Source: Pithys albifrons albifrons
Lineage: Eukaryota > Chordata > Aves > Passeriformes > Thamnophilidae
Length of the DNA: 64,000 nt
Assembly: GCF_047495875.1 (NCBI RefSeq)
Contig: NC_092463.1
Coordinates: forward strand, 23,053,224-23,117,223
Reading direction: 5' to 3'
Part shown: positions 11,501 through 24,100 of the stretch, piece by piece
How positions within the stretch are numbered: the first letter of the stretch is position 1
Layout of the letters: every line of letters starts with the position of its first letter
The notes under the pieces: model-generated
What the model saw: the letters and a program-made list of their open reading frames with translations, nothing else
Database searches by the model: none
What the model was told of the DNA's origin: nothing
Position numbers and translations under genes: made by a program

Positions 11501-14500
11501 GTACTAGACAAGGGACTCTGGGCAGGAAAGGCACTTTCTGCCAGCAGGGCAGGACCCCAGCACACAAGCCCAGGAAGTTCTGTTGTTCTGTTTGAAAAGG
11601 CAAGTAGGATACCAGCAGCGCAGTATTTTGTAAGGTCAGCCAAAATGCTGATCATTTTGGGTGCAGGATGTACCTTGAAAGCCAGATGCGATACAGTTAT
11701 GAGCCCATTCTGTTTTTTTCTCCCCTACTTGTTTCAGGATGCTCAGGTTCTGCAAAGGCAAAGCAATCTCTAGGTTAGATGACTTCTGCTGGCTGAATCT
11801 TGCCCACTGTATCATCTGGGGACGAGAGGGAAGATGAGGAGATGCCAAGCCTGAACCCCTAGCCTGAGTTAAGTTGATTGGGCCAGCCCTGACCTCACCC
11901 TCACTGAATCATGCATCCTTCTGTATCTTTCTCTTGGCACTGTCCTTCTGTAACAGTTTCCAGGATATCCCTTTGCCTCTGCCTCTGGGTTGCTCAATTC
12001 TCTTCTTTCTAAAATGTCTTAGACCCAACAGTAAAACCATATGGGGTCAGCTGTTTCTGGAATGAGTCCTGGGGTTTTATAAGATTTTCTGTGTTGGAAA
12101 TACTGCATTGTTGCCATTGGCAGATCAGGGCACAGGCTAAGCACAAATATCATCTGCTAATGCACAAGTCTCATGTTTTGCCACCCTGTTGGCTGGCAAC
12201 AATTTAAAGAGACTAAGAATTTCAAAGATGGAAATCCTTTCTGATTTTTCCATTGGCATGGGTCTGACAAGGCAGTACCTGGAGTGGTTGAATGCCTGAG
12301 ACAATGTGATCAGCAATCATTCTGACTTGGGCTCTCTTCTTTGGATCTTGGGGCAGGAGTCTGGGGTTAGGCCGTGTCTCTTCCAGGTAATGAATTATAG
12401 CTAGCTGCAGTGAACAAAGAGATAGTGGGAGGTTATTGGTGAGCCAAGGAAAAGTTCACATCCTGATTACCTGGGAAAGGGGAGCTGATCCAAGTGGACA
12501 CAACAGCTTTTGAAAGAAATTTGTTATCAGTCCAGGGAACCTAATATCCCCTCCAATGTCTGCTTGTAACCTTGCTGGCATTTAGTCCAGCTGCAATTTT
12601 AGGCAAATCCTGGCACAGCCATCCAAGTCAGACTACAAATTGCTCAGTGAAAGGTGGAGTTAAGAACCAAAGAACTGAACTTAAATCCTTGACCAGCAGA
12701 GACTATGTTCTGTTTCTATTCCCAAATTGGACTGTTTATCATAAATGCCATCTCTTTTCCAATGCACAGATGAGAGCTCCAGGGGAAAAGATGGGGCAAA
12801 GTCATCTCCTCCAGATGGGGCAACAAGCAGGAGGGAATGGTTAACAGGGATGAGGCTTACAACTCACCGACTGAGAAAGGGTGATGCCATCAATTTTCAA
12901 GGCTGGGACTTGCTGCATTGGATTCAGTGCCTTGAATTCAGCAGAAAACTGTGGAAACAAACTTGAGTTTATTCTACAGCAATAAGAAAGTCTTCCTTTT
13001 TTCTTGCCCTAGGAGCCAGTTAGTAAACATTTTTACCCGTTTTTTCTCTCTACTGCAATAGTAGTATTTGCAGTAAGTTAGGCTGTACTATTACCCTACA
13101 GGAAGCTCTCACTGGGGCTCAGGGATCACTGCCTCCAGGGTTGGATTGCCTTATCGCTTGATAAACTATCACTGTAATGCCCAGGATGGGTGGTACTGCA
13201 TCAGTGTTGGCATTACTGCTCTGGTTCTCCAACTTTGCCTTAGCCCATGCTGGCACATTGATCTGCTGGTACTGTTAGGGCACAACTCCCTCTTATTGGC
13301 CTCTGGGTCAGTTCTCAGTGAAGAGCTCTTTTGGCAAGCTACCCCTTCCTTTGGCAGGCCCTTTGCAGCCCCCTACAATATAATTTAGCATCTTTTGGAC
13401 ACACCCCCCTGACACACACACTTTCTGGTGCTAGTTGAATGAGGTTGAGTCTGTGTTAAAAGTGCAGTGAGCTTCTCTGAAGTCTGTGTGCTAGGTATGT
13501 TCAGTTGTATCATGGTAAGCAAGAACAAAAGATCTTCAGCCTTCTGAATTCAGTCACAGATATTTAAGAGAGGAAAAAGCCTCTCGTCTCCTGCAGTCAT
13601 CTCTCTCTGACTTACATGTCAGCGAGTACTGGCTGAAAGGAACTATTAATTACAGAGAAGCAGTGAAGAATTCAGTAACTGCCTGTGAACTTTCTAGTGC
13701 TAATCCCAGATCTCCTCATGATCCCCAAGTTGGATATCATCACTTGGAAAAACCAGTGGCATCTCTCGCCTTACCTGCTGCCCTCCGTCCTTCACGAGGT
13801 TCACTGGCACCAGGTCATAGGAAATCCCTTTCAGAGCCAGTGCTAGGGAGAGCAAGGTGTAGAGCTTCAGACAGATACAATGTGACTAGTTTCACTGGTA
13901 ATAGATTCAGGGAAATGTTACCATCTCATTTTGAAAAGGCCCTGTCCCTCAAGGAGGGTCCACTGAGAGTCCATTTGAGAAGACAGTGCTCTTGCAAGTG
14001 AAGGACCAAAGCACTAAAGATCAGTCCTGGCAAAACCACTGCATTTTTCAAAACAAGCTTTGCTGCACAGCCCTTCCTGACAGGCTTACAGAGGGCAGGG
14101 GGCCATGTGCCCACATGCAAAACCTTGCTGTCTCAATACAAGTAGAGATGGTTCCCAGCCCTGCTTAGCCCGCAAGACCTGGGCATACCAGAGTCTGAGG
14201 CAGGACCATGAAGCCCTCTTATCTGTTTCTCTCCATTCCACCTGCTCCAGGGAAGCTGGGGTGTTCCCTTCCCTCCCCCCAAGGAAATGCCTCTGTTCCA
14301 GGTTCATGTTTGCTGACCTCTCTCATAATAAGTGACTAATTTATCAAGTTAGTGAGGGGGAGAATACTGCAATAACACTGAGAGCAAAAATAAAAGATAC
14401 CTCAGCACTGGATCTTACCGATTCGCACTCTCCAAGAGCAGGAACTTCGAAAATAGCTATAAAGTATCGGCTGAGAAGAAAAAGAGAGATAAAACTGTTA

Positions 14501-17500
14501 TATGCTGGGAACACCAGAGTATTGTGAAAAGAATGCATGAGCAGAAGACATTTCAGGAACCATGAGACAGGAACAGCAATTTTTGGGGAACAGAGGACTC
14601 CTTTCTGGAAGTGGCTGTTCCTGATTTGGGCATACAGGTAGCATCACTGTCTCTCATGATAGCCCCATAATTATTTGGTTGCTCCTGATGTTTCCAGCAA
14701 TGCATAAGTGACCTTAAAATGATGCCCTACCAAGTTTCCCTCTTTATTGCTAACTCTTCCCTCTGATGTTGCTAACTTCTATCCCATCTTAGATTTCTGA
14801 AATCAATTCCACGCTAACTGTGCCAAGCATCTGCACTGGGTGTCTGTATGGCATTATACAGCTTTTCCAGCTACACAGGAAGGGCACAGCCTCTTTCCAA
14901 ACAAGAAAAGCTTCTGCTGTTTGAGAAGGCCATGAGAACAGACAGATCTCTACCTGAATTATAGCACTGAGGCAACTTTCCTGGATGCTTCCACCCTGTC
15001 CAAGCTCTCACCTTTTCAGATGCCATGGTCAATGTGTGCAGCCTACTCCAGGAAATAAAAATAACCCCTGTGATTTCCTTTTTAACTCCGCTGGGATGGG
15101 GGAAGGCTTCTCTCCTAAAATCAGTGAGGAAAGGACTATGCCCCCAAGCCTGTGACCAGGACACAAAAAACCAGCCAGTCAGATTCCATCCTGAGTCACT
15201 GCACTCATCTCCTCCCAGCCCCAATATCAAACCCATTAACTAGACTTAAGCTTGGAAGCACAATTAGCTTTTCATCCAGACACAAATAAGATAGTTAGAG
15301 CCTCTCAGGCTGTCTGCAGTTGCCAATGCAAAACTATGGCCCTGGGGAACAAAACAAGGAAACCAAAGTAAAATTTCCATTTCACTAGGAAATGACTGCT
15401 AGCTCCGGGAACAGGAGCTGCCTTTGCAGGGAGGTCCCTTAGGATGTTCCTGTAGCCCTGATCCCATCAGTACCGGCCAGTGCAGAGGGTTTTTTTACAT
15501 TGCAGGCCTAGGAGAAGCTGCCACTCTGCTCTGAGGCTGCTACTCTGCTCCCAGACCACCTTTGTGTGAAATATGAAGATTGCTTTTTTGTGTAATGGTC
15601 TTTTCTTTCCACACAGGAAACTGGTACTCATGTATGTCTCTAAACAAACCTGCAATCATGTCTCTCCTTCCCTCCATAGATCCCATGGCATGCCAGCGAT
15701 CTCTCTGTGTGTCTACCTCCCCAAAATGCATAGAAATTTTTCCAAAGACTGGCAGTAAGTCAGAAAAAAGCAGGGATTTGCCCAATGACACCAGGAAACC
15801 ATAAAGATACTAAAGATCTCTGTGCTCCAGTCCTCTTTGTAAACTTGATTATTTTTAAAGTGGTTCAAGTAACTTTAAATGATATGCCTTTGATTAACTT
15901 ACTCTAGCTAAATTTACTGGAAAATGCGTTATAAGTGAGGAGGGAAATGATGGCAGTATTGGCAACATTGTAGGGGACAAATTACCGATTTTCTTAAATT
16001 CTCTGCTTCTGGTATCAGAGTATTAGAAATCTCAGCTATGATTTTTTTCCCCCAAATATCTAGTCTGCTGGGTTGCAGGGAAAGAAACAGAAACTATGCC
16101 TTCAGAAGACAAACATACAGCATTCATACCATACTATTTTTACTTTCTTTTCCTGAGGACCTTGCTAATGATTTTTTGGCTCAGAAATTCATGTCCTTCA
16201 CCACATCTGTTTTGGACTCTGGCCTCTCTGCTGGTAGAGACATTTCTTCTGCTTCTTTCAACAGTTCTTTTTTGTTTTTGCAGCCTGTGCTATCATTTGG
16301 AATAAACTGTACTAAGCTAATTGTCTTGCTCTATAATTTCAAGGCCTCCGGGGGATTTCACAAAAAGAAGAGGGAAAACAACCTGTCATTCAGCTGGGAA
16401 TGGTGTCTCCAGAGGCTGGGGTCTGGATTGGTCTCTTAAGTTCATGCTATTTTGCAGGGCAGATCACAGGCAAAAACAATCAGCTAAGTAAAGACTAGAG
16501 AGAGCAGGAATGTTTTGTCCTCAACGGAGAAGTCCTAGAGTGACACTGTATCTTCCTCACAAGACCTGACCACAGGCCATGGAAGTAACAGGAAAGAACT
16601 GCCTGCATTTACAGCCCCGTGGGGTACCACTGCCATAAGCTGCACATTAGACCGGTTGGAGCTGAGAAGACAGCAGGAGGACAGCATTTGCTTCATGTTT
16701 ACTAAGATCTCTGGTTTGGTTCTGTTTTCATTTCGAGCATCATTGAGGAAAGTTTGGGCTTAAATACTAGTCGAGAGTTAAAATTTGGGAAATGCATTCC
16801 ACTGGTCTGGAAAATGGAAGAAACACCCCAAACTGTGTCTTGAGCTCGCAGGTTTCCACACCTGTCTACTTCAGTATGGTCCCTAGATACCACCTCTTTC
16901 GAGGCTGTATTTGGGATGCGCTTGGGAAGACAAAGTCATTCAGCTGTTTCCCAAGGCCGGTGACGCTGAACGGCCCACACACATACACTGCTTCTTGGGG
17001 CGGGTGCAGGGGGACCCTCAATATCTGAAAGCAGCTTGTATTCTGCTGGGTTCAAATGTAAAGGTACAAGCACAAAGGACAGCTTTGCTACTGGGCTCTC
17101 AGTATCTCTGCAGCAGGCCTTGCTGTTAACAGCGCACGTGGATAAACTAAGGTAAGTAAACACCACCACTGCTTTGAGAAGCATTAGTTTTCTTTAGCAT
17201 GGCGTCAAATTGCTTGCCCTCCACTGAGACAAAGCCCTGGCTGCAGGCCGGGCAGCAGTTCTCCCGGGGACCGCCAGCCCGGCCTTCCCGGGTAGCCAGG
17301 GCACCAGGAGCCCACCGCGGCCGCGACCCCTGTCAGCGAATCGAGCGAACCCCTCGCCGGCCGAGGGCGGAGAGCCGCCGGCCGAGGGCGGAGAGCCGCC
17401 GCCCCTGGCCCCACTCCCTCGGGCTCTGGCGCCGCCACCGCCACCGCCTCCCGCTTCCCTCCCGCCCGGCGGGGACACTCCGCTCCGCAGGGACCGCGCA

Positions 17501-17547
17501 GAGCCAGCGCCGCGTACCTTGGCGGCGGCGGCGGCGGTGGGGCTCAT
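8541..17547 (-). CDS. GSTZ1: Maleylacetoacetate isomerase / glutathione S-transferase zeta 1
   Basis: Minus-strand exons in transcript order: 17547-17518, 14470-14419, 13842-13775, 12948-12868, 12404-12279, 11749-11674, 10802-10750, 9472-9423 and 8667-8541 (TGA). The total is 663 nt, 220 aa; the human protein is 216 aa. The enzyme uses glutathione to isomerise maleylacetoacetate to fumarylacetoacetate in Phe/Tyr catabolism and also dehalogenates alpha-haloacids such as dichloroacetate. The N-terminal thioredoxin-fold domain carries the zeta-class active-site motif SSCSWR at residues 19-24 and the glutathione-binding Gln-Ser pair at 76-77, at the end of exon 4. The helical C-terminal domain contains [15 protein letters not shown] and ends in [10 protein letters not shown]. 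Exon 1 encodes only an Ala-rich start ([10 protein letters not shown]). Position 82 is His in IIHYLEE where human has Glu. Identification rests on residue-level match across all exons. It is divergent from POMT2 and convergent with the kelch gene. Confidence 0.97.
8835..8994 (+). repeat. CR1 LINE 3'-end fragment
   Basis: The sequence from AGGCTGTAAAGTCTCCTTCT through GTTGGACTAGATGATCTTTG to AATGATTCTGTGATT follows the 3' end of avian CR1 LINEs, including the terminal ATTCTGTG-type short repeat. It is 5'-truncated, as is usual for CR1. It sits in the last GSTZ1 intron, antisense to the gene. Confidence 0.85.
15012..15026 (-). other. GSTZ1: Candidate alternative first coding exon (1b) of GSTZ1
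   Basis: On the minus strand an ATG in perfect Kozak context (ACCATGG) opens five codons, MASEK, and ends AAG followed by the donor GTGAGA. The phase is 0, so it would splice into exon 2 (PILYSYF...) and give a 215-aa protein. Exon 1 at 17547-17518 also ends with Lys in phase 0. Both forms would place Lys directly before PILY, as in the human protein. It could be a downstream promoter product, or a chance ATG plus donor, since it is only 15 nt of coding sequence. Confidence 0.45.
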
Positions 17548-18150
17548 TCCCGTCCCGGCCTCGGTTCAGGGCTCGGCGGCCCCCGAGGCTGCATCCCCGG
17601 GACTACAACCCCCGGTGTGCCCCGCGCGCCGCCCGCACTCCGTGCGCCGGATGCGCCGCTGCCGGCGCGGAGCCGCGCCCAGCGGAGCCCCGCGGATGGC
17701 GCCGCGCCAGCGGGAGCCCCGCCGGGACCGGGACCGGGACCGGGGGGGGTCGCACCCCGCCGCGCTGGCCCTTGTCACCCTCCTCAGCTTCGCCTCGCGC
17801 TTCCACCGCCTGCCGGAGCCGCCGCACGTCTGGTACGGGACGGGCGGTGCGTGCGCCCCTGCGGCCGGGCAGTGCCCGAGCCCCGGGGGCGGGTGGGTGC
17901 GTGTTCCCTTCGCCCAGGAACAGCCAGCGGCCGGCCCCGCGGGCGGGAGTGCGCCTGCATGGCCAGCCCGCGCCCCCTGCCCCTCCCCGGCCGTGCCTGC
18001 GTGGGAGGGGGCCGTGTTCATCCCGGAGCGGCGGAGGGACGGGCCCCCGCAGGGAGGTCGCAGGGCAGCGTCGCTCCCTGCCATGCCCGCTCCCGCCGCT
18101 CTCGGGACGCGCTGCACACGGACCCGGGGAGGCGATTGCCTCGGTCTGCG
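17200..18150. promoter_or_regulatory. CpG-island bidirectional promoter of GSTZ1 and POMT2
   Basis: GC and CpG content rise abruptly at about 17210 and fall after about 18150, between AT-rich flanks. The GSTZ1 start codon (17547, minus) and the POMT2 start codon (17651, plus) face away from each other with 103 bp between them, so both transcripts must start in or near this gap. No TATA box is seen in the gap, which fits a CpG-island promoter. Exact start sites cannot be read from sequence. Confidence 0.85.
17356..17400. repeat. 21-bp tandem duplication in the GSTZ1/POMT2 CpG island
   Basis: Two perfect copies of a 21-bp unit beginning GCCGGCCGAGGGCGGAGAGC stand head to tail, in GSTZ1 intron 1 close to the promoter. 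The unit is GC-rich. No function is visible. Confidence 0.8.
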
Positions 18151-21100
18151 GGCAGCCGGCTGGCTTAACATCTCTGAGGTCAATCTGTAATCAGAAGGGC
18201 AGACTAAATATCAAACTCTTTAAAAAAGGAGCCATGAATGAAGTGCTCTCTATTATTTCCCAGTAAATGTAATCTCGTATCGAATGTATGGCAGTAACCC
18301 TATATATGATGAAAAACAGGAGTAAAAAGATTTTCCTGTTTTTTTTCTGTTCGTAGTGTCTTCAGCATTGTAACAGATTGGTTATTGTTAAGTTTTGTTT
18401 GGTTTGTGTTTTGTTATTTTTTTTCCCAGTTGGGATGAAACTCATTTTGGGAAGATGGGAAGTTACTACATTAATCGGACCTTCTTCTTTGATGTCCACC
18501 CACCTTTGGGGAAGGTAAACTGCTCTTCTGTTACATATTGTAGAAGCTACAGGAGCGGGCCAATAAAAGTCTACCTGTGACTTCTGGCCGAAGGATGTGG
18601 TAAACTCCATTATCTTTCCTGTTGTTGGCATCATAGTAATTTGCATTCTGTATCCACAGCCTCAACTCACAACTTTATGTCTTTACATAAATACTTCAAA
18701 TATGGGAAAACTACAGTATTGCATATTGGCTATTTGAAAGGCTTGAAATTAAAAAATCATTGTGATACTTATGGTTTGGAGGGCATATGTAATAGCAGCC
18801 TACATTTAAAAGGAAACAAACAGCTCCTGATAACTTGTGTGACAATGAGATGCCTACCACAAAGGACCCTGAGAGCACTGATTGCTATTCTGTAAATTAT
18901 GAACTTGCTATAACAACAGTGTGTAGTGCTGATGAAGGTGCACTTCTACTGCCTTGGCAAGGTTATCTTCCTTTCAGACTGAGTCTCCTCAGTGGTAGGG
19001 AGGTATGGGGGACTCCACAGAGACAGAATTCTCTCTGCTCAATCCCACACTCGATATTTCTCTTCAGCTTGCAGTCATCCTTACAGTCTGTAGCCAAAAT
19101 TGTCCTGATTTTGCCTTTAGACAAAGAGCAATGTGTTTGCATACGGTATCTGTCCATAAACTCGTTTGGATGATGTGTCTGAATTAAGTAGTTGGCTTCT
19201 GGATCAGTCTTGGCTTTATAAAAATCTTACCTGTTGCTAGCTTGGGATACCTTTTCATCTGATGCAATTTCCCTGACCAGTGTTTTTCACCTTTCCTCTT
19301 CAGATGCTAATTGGACTTGCTGGCTACCTTAGTGGGTATGATGGTACCTTTCCCTTCCAAAAGCCAGGGGACCGATATGAGCAGCACAACTACATGGGAA
19401 TGAGAGGGGTAAGGCTCTACAGGCTAGTGTCAAGCTGGTCTGCTTTTCTGTGCTCTTCAATACAGAGGGTTGTGTCATAAGAACAGTTCTCCTGGATCAG
19501 ATCATAGGTCTGTTTAGCCTTGTACCTTGTCTTTAAGCTCCTTAGAAAAGTGTTTAGTGATTCCTTTGTGAACAAGTCTTAATGCCTGGCTGTGAGAGGC
19601 CAGGTAAGAAATTAAGGTGATTACTGAAGCCAACTCTTGCTGCTAGTTAGGGAGACTACACTCCTGAGTGGGACAGGTATCTTGCTGTTCTACCGAGCAC
19701 ATATTGCTGAACTTGAGCTTTTCTCGCTTCATTGTGCCTGAATACTCTGCTGGGTAACCAAGGATGTCAGAAAGCTAGGATCATCCACTGTCACCTGCAG
19801 TTTGCCACTAGCAAGGACACTGAACTGAGGAAGCTGATGTAGCCTGGGGAGGGGGGCTGGATTCAGTCTTGTATCCATCTGAAACGCTGGCTGTACTGCT
19901 ATTTAGGAAGACCAGGAGCCATGTAAGACAAGCCAAAAGAAGAAATAGTGCCCAATTCTTAATATGTAGAAAGAAGAGTAAAAAAACCTAGAAAGATGTG
20001 TTTCCTTGGCTTAGTTTCCAGCAATTCATGGTTCTGGATTTTCCTGAGCCAAAGATGGGAGAAGTGCTAGAATCAGATACTGAAGAGAATAAATCCTAGC
20101 GTGGTATGGCATTCTTTTATTTTGATTTCTATTATTTCTCTTTCCACTACCCTTGGTCTCATTTGTGTAGGGGAGGTGTATCTGGTCTGCTAAAGACATA
20201 AGGTAGAGGTGTATTTAACTCTTAGATTTCATATTCTAGTATCTTGTTGAAGTAAGTGGAGTATAGTGAATGTGTAGCGCAGCTACTTGATAAATTTTTT
20301 ATGACTAGTGAAGTCTGGCAAGAGAGTGACTGACTGTTGCTACTAACACCTCTATGAACAGAGCAGAGCATCTGTCCTCTGAACAGTGTCCTTGTTCAGT
20401 TTCCTTTTGTCTGATGTTCTTAGTGACTCAGCTCAGCTACTGCAACACCTGTTGTCGGTAGGTGTGCAAGATGAAGGAAGGGAGAGAGTGTGAGTGCTTG
20501 TTCACCTTATGGAGGGTTTTAACTTCTCCCATGATCATCTTGTCCTGCAGTTTTGTGCATTCCTTGGCTCCTGCCTGGTTCCCTTTGCCTACCTCACAGT
20601 GTTGGAACTGTCAAAGTCATTGCCAGCGGCCTTACTCACAGCTTTCATCCTTATTTTTGGTAGGTGTTCCTGCTACAGAAAAATTGTGTAACTTATCTGT
20701 TCAGATAATTTAATTTCTGGATTATCATGTGTTACCTAACCAGGGGATATTTGAATTAGAGAGTGAGATTCTCAAAAGCAAAGTAATTTCACTTTATAGA
20801 TATATATATATATACATGAGGCTTTTTAATTGGTGGTCCTCTTGAGAATTTTACAGTCTTGTTTAGTTCACAGGTACTTCTGTTATTTGCATAACCACAG
20901 CATTGGACTACGTTTCACCTCATTGTTAAGAATTTTTATAAGATGGATGGTCAGGAATGATTTTTCCCACTATTGATGTCTCCCATATGAATTATAGGAA
21001 TTATAGGAGTATTTAACAGCCTCTGCATTACTATGGAAGAGTTCACAGTAAGAAATGAGTAAAGTTCCATGTTGAATTGAGCCAAATGGAGAAATTAACA

Positions 21101-24100
21101 TTGCAAATGGTTGACCTGAATTGAAGTTTTGTGAGGGCACACAAATATTGAGACAGGAACACTTAAAATACCCAAGTCATATTCATTTCTTATAGGGACC
21201 ATTTGAAAGATGACTTCCCCTGTAGCATCCTGTGGCACCGTGGTAGTGCCTTAGGTCGATGATTGCTGTCTATAATCCTCTCCATCTGAATATGTTAGTA
21301 GCACTTTCCAAATGGTGTTGCACAGATACTGTTGTACTGCCTATTTTTTGTTTTTGTTGGTTTTTTTCTATTGTTTACTGAAGTAAAAGTTGAAATGTTC
21401 TGATCTCCTTCTGTTTCTAGAATATTTCTCCATCCCCTTGGCTTGACTACACTCAGGAAACTGACTTCCCACAATCTTGGACTCACTTTGAAACTGCAAG
21501 CATTTTGACATTGTTGTGTGGCTCTTTGCAGATACAGGCTGTATTACTTTGTCTCAGTACATTCTGCTGGATCCCATTCTGATGTTCTTCCTCATGGGAG
21601 CTGTTCTGAGTATGGTGAAGTGCAACAGCTGTGCAGATAGGTAAGATAAAGATGATAATTTTGTCAAACTGTAGGTATTCAGATAAAGTACTAGAACATG
21701 TCCACCACTGGTAGTCTGGTTGAGTGGCTGAAATGAGATTATTCCAGGAAATTTGGAGGTGAAAATGGCTGCTGGTAGAGGACAGAAATTGTTAGTATAA
21801 GGATTTGTGTAACTAGGGAGAAAGTATTGTGACTGGGGTACGCTAAGAGAGAGCCTTACACAGATTATTTTACCATGAAAGAAAATTTCAGCAGGAACTG
21901 CACATCTTGAGCATGAAGGTTAAAGCTTTTTAAAACTAAACAGGGAAAAAGCTAATAAAAGATGTAGGTCAGAGAAGGAGGACTGAAAGATAGTTGTTGT
22001 TTATTCAAGCCTTGGGTCCTTAATGGCAAAAGTAGTGTCATCTTGAACTAGTTACTTTGTTTCCAGGCTAGAGAAACGGTTTCTCTGTGACTGTAACTAA
22101 TAACACTTAAAAAAATCCTGCTAAGTTAAATAGTGTAATTTTTTTGAGCTAGAGAATTTGTTATGAAAACTTGGAGGCAAATATAGACAGGGTGTTTCTG
22201 AATAAAAGTAGGCAAGCTGATGAGGATAGTCTCATCCAGACTGGGATGGGGATTTCTAGGTATTGGATATACCAAAAGGCTTCCTTGTGGCTGGGCTGCA
22301 CAGAGTGGTTTCCTCACAATGCATCCAGAATTCAAAGACATAAAAACTCAGAATATGGTGTCATATATGAGGAATTTTTATTTCATGAAATGTTCAAGAA
22401 CTGATCATATCAATCTTAGTGTGACTGCAGCACACGTGGCTGAAATGCAGCCTATAGCACCATGTAGGGCCACCCAAGGCCAAGCTTATCTACAACAAAT
22501 ACCCCAGGGTGTGCAAGTACTAAGTTACAGGGCAGCACTTGATCAACTCTGTGTACCTTGACCTGAACTTATTTTTCTTATCTTAATGTTAGTCCTGTTA
22601 TCAAAGTGGTTGGTATTATGCACATTAAAAACCAGCTCTAGGTTTTGTATTGTTTAGCACGCTATGGGGATTTTGTCTGATCAAAATACAAGTGTCAAGG
22701 CATTAGGAGTTGGTAGGAAAAGGGTTTTAAATTCTGCTGTCATCTTTTCTCATCTCTGTGGTTCAATTTTAGTTCAGTTTATAATTTGTTTGCTTTTTGC
22801 TGCAGCTTTTATTTTTGCTTTGGGTAGATGATTTCCACTTTGGCCTTCCTCCTTTAGTAATGGTGGCTGCTCTTTTTTTCCTGTCCTTCCCCATATCCCT
22901 AGCGTTTTGTCAGAAGTAAGTTTATGTTTTATGGAGTAGAAGTCTTGTTTCTTTTTTCAGAACTTCCACATGTTGGGCTTTCTTCACACTGGTATTTTAG
23001 CTTATACCTGGTGTCTGTGTTTCTGTCCTTAAAGGGGAGATCTAGAATTGTCCCAACTTAAGTACTGTACCCCTTTGAAACATGCATCAAGGTTTCACAA
23101 GCCTGTATCTGAAGGCAGTATCCTTGCATGCATCTGAAATTAATGAAAAACTGTTTTTTCTATTCCTCCTGAGAAGATGGAGTGTAATTTTGTGGGATAA
23201 CTGATTTGCTGTTTACTTTCATGATTGCAGATGCCCATTCATGTAAATTTAGTTTTATTTACTGACTTTCTGCACTGGTCCTGCAGGCCATTTTCTGCCT
23301 CCTGGTGGTTCTGGCTGAGTCTGACTGGTGTGAACCTTGCTGGAGCAATGGGGGTAAAGTTTGTTGGCCTCTTTGTGGTCCTCTTGGTTGGCCTGAACAC
23401 AATCTATGACCTATGGGACTTGCTGGGGAACCTTAGTCTGTCACTGGTGAGTTTCAAAGACTTTACTTTAAGGATTTGTTTTGTTTGCTTTGTAACTCTC
23501 CTCGTCTTTGACAACCATGTAACTAATCAGACAGTGATACTGTGCGTGCAGCAAAAAGGGCTTCTCATTTGGATGATGATAAATAAAGAAGGTTACAATG
23601 AAAAAAGTGTTGCCATACTTTTGGAAAAAACAAACAAACTCACATTAGCAGGATGTAGTGTCATAAGAGCACAGCCAGAAGGTTGTTGCTTTTTCCTGAG
23701 AGGAACTGTTACCTTTCCAGTTGGATGATTTTTCAGTTTAAGCTAGAAATGCTCCCTGGGAATGGCTTTACCATCGTCCAAAGCAAGATGTTGTCCGACA
23801 CTGTTACATGACCTTCTGAGGAGCATGTGCTACCTGACAGACAGACATGTCTTGCAGCACTTTGTATAAGTAGCATGAGCTCAGGCTCTGCTCTGTGAGA
23901 GTTGAGGGGCATAGGGCGCAGAGCAGGACTGTGCTGTCCCATCATGACTCTTGGAAATGCTCTGCAGCTTGCAGTACCCATAGCCAGTCCAGAGGATGAA
24001 GGCAGCCATACCCTCATCAATTTCACACATGTTTAGTTTTTAGAAGCTCTAAAAAATTTGCTAGTGTGTTTGAGTGCCCTGTCCTAATGTATTGCATTTT

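Noticed and set aside
17199..18266. 355-codon plus-strand and 205-codon minus-strand frames over the GSTZ1/POMT2 CpG island
   Set aside because: Stop-poor GC-rich sequence in wrong frames. The real exons here are the GSTZ1 exon 1 and the POMT2 exon 1, which use other frames and splice sites.
23225..23728. 167-codon frame
   Set aside because: This is POMT2 exon 6 (23287-23446) read through its splice sites into both introns, not a separate gene.
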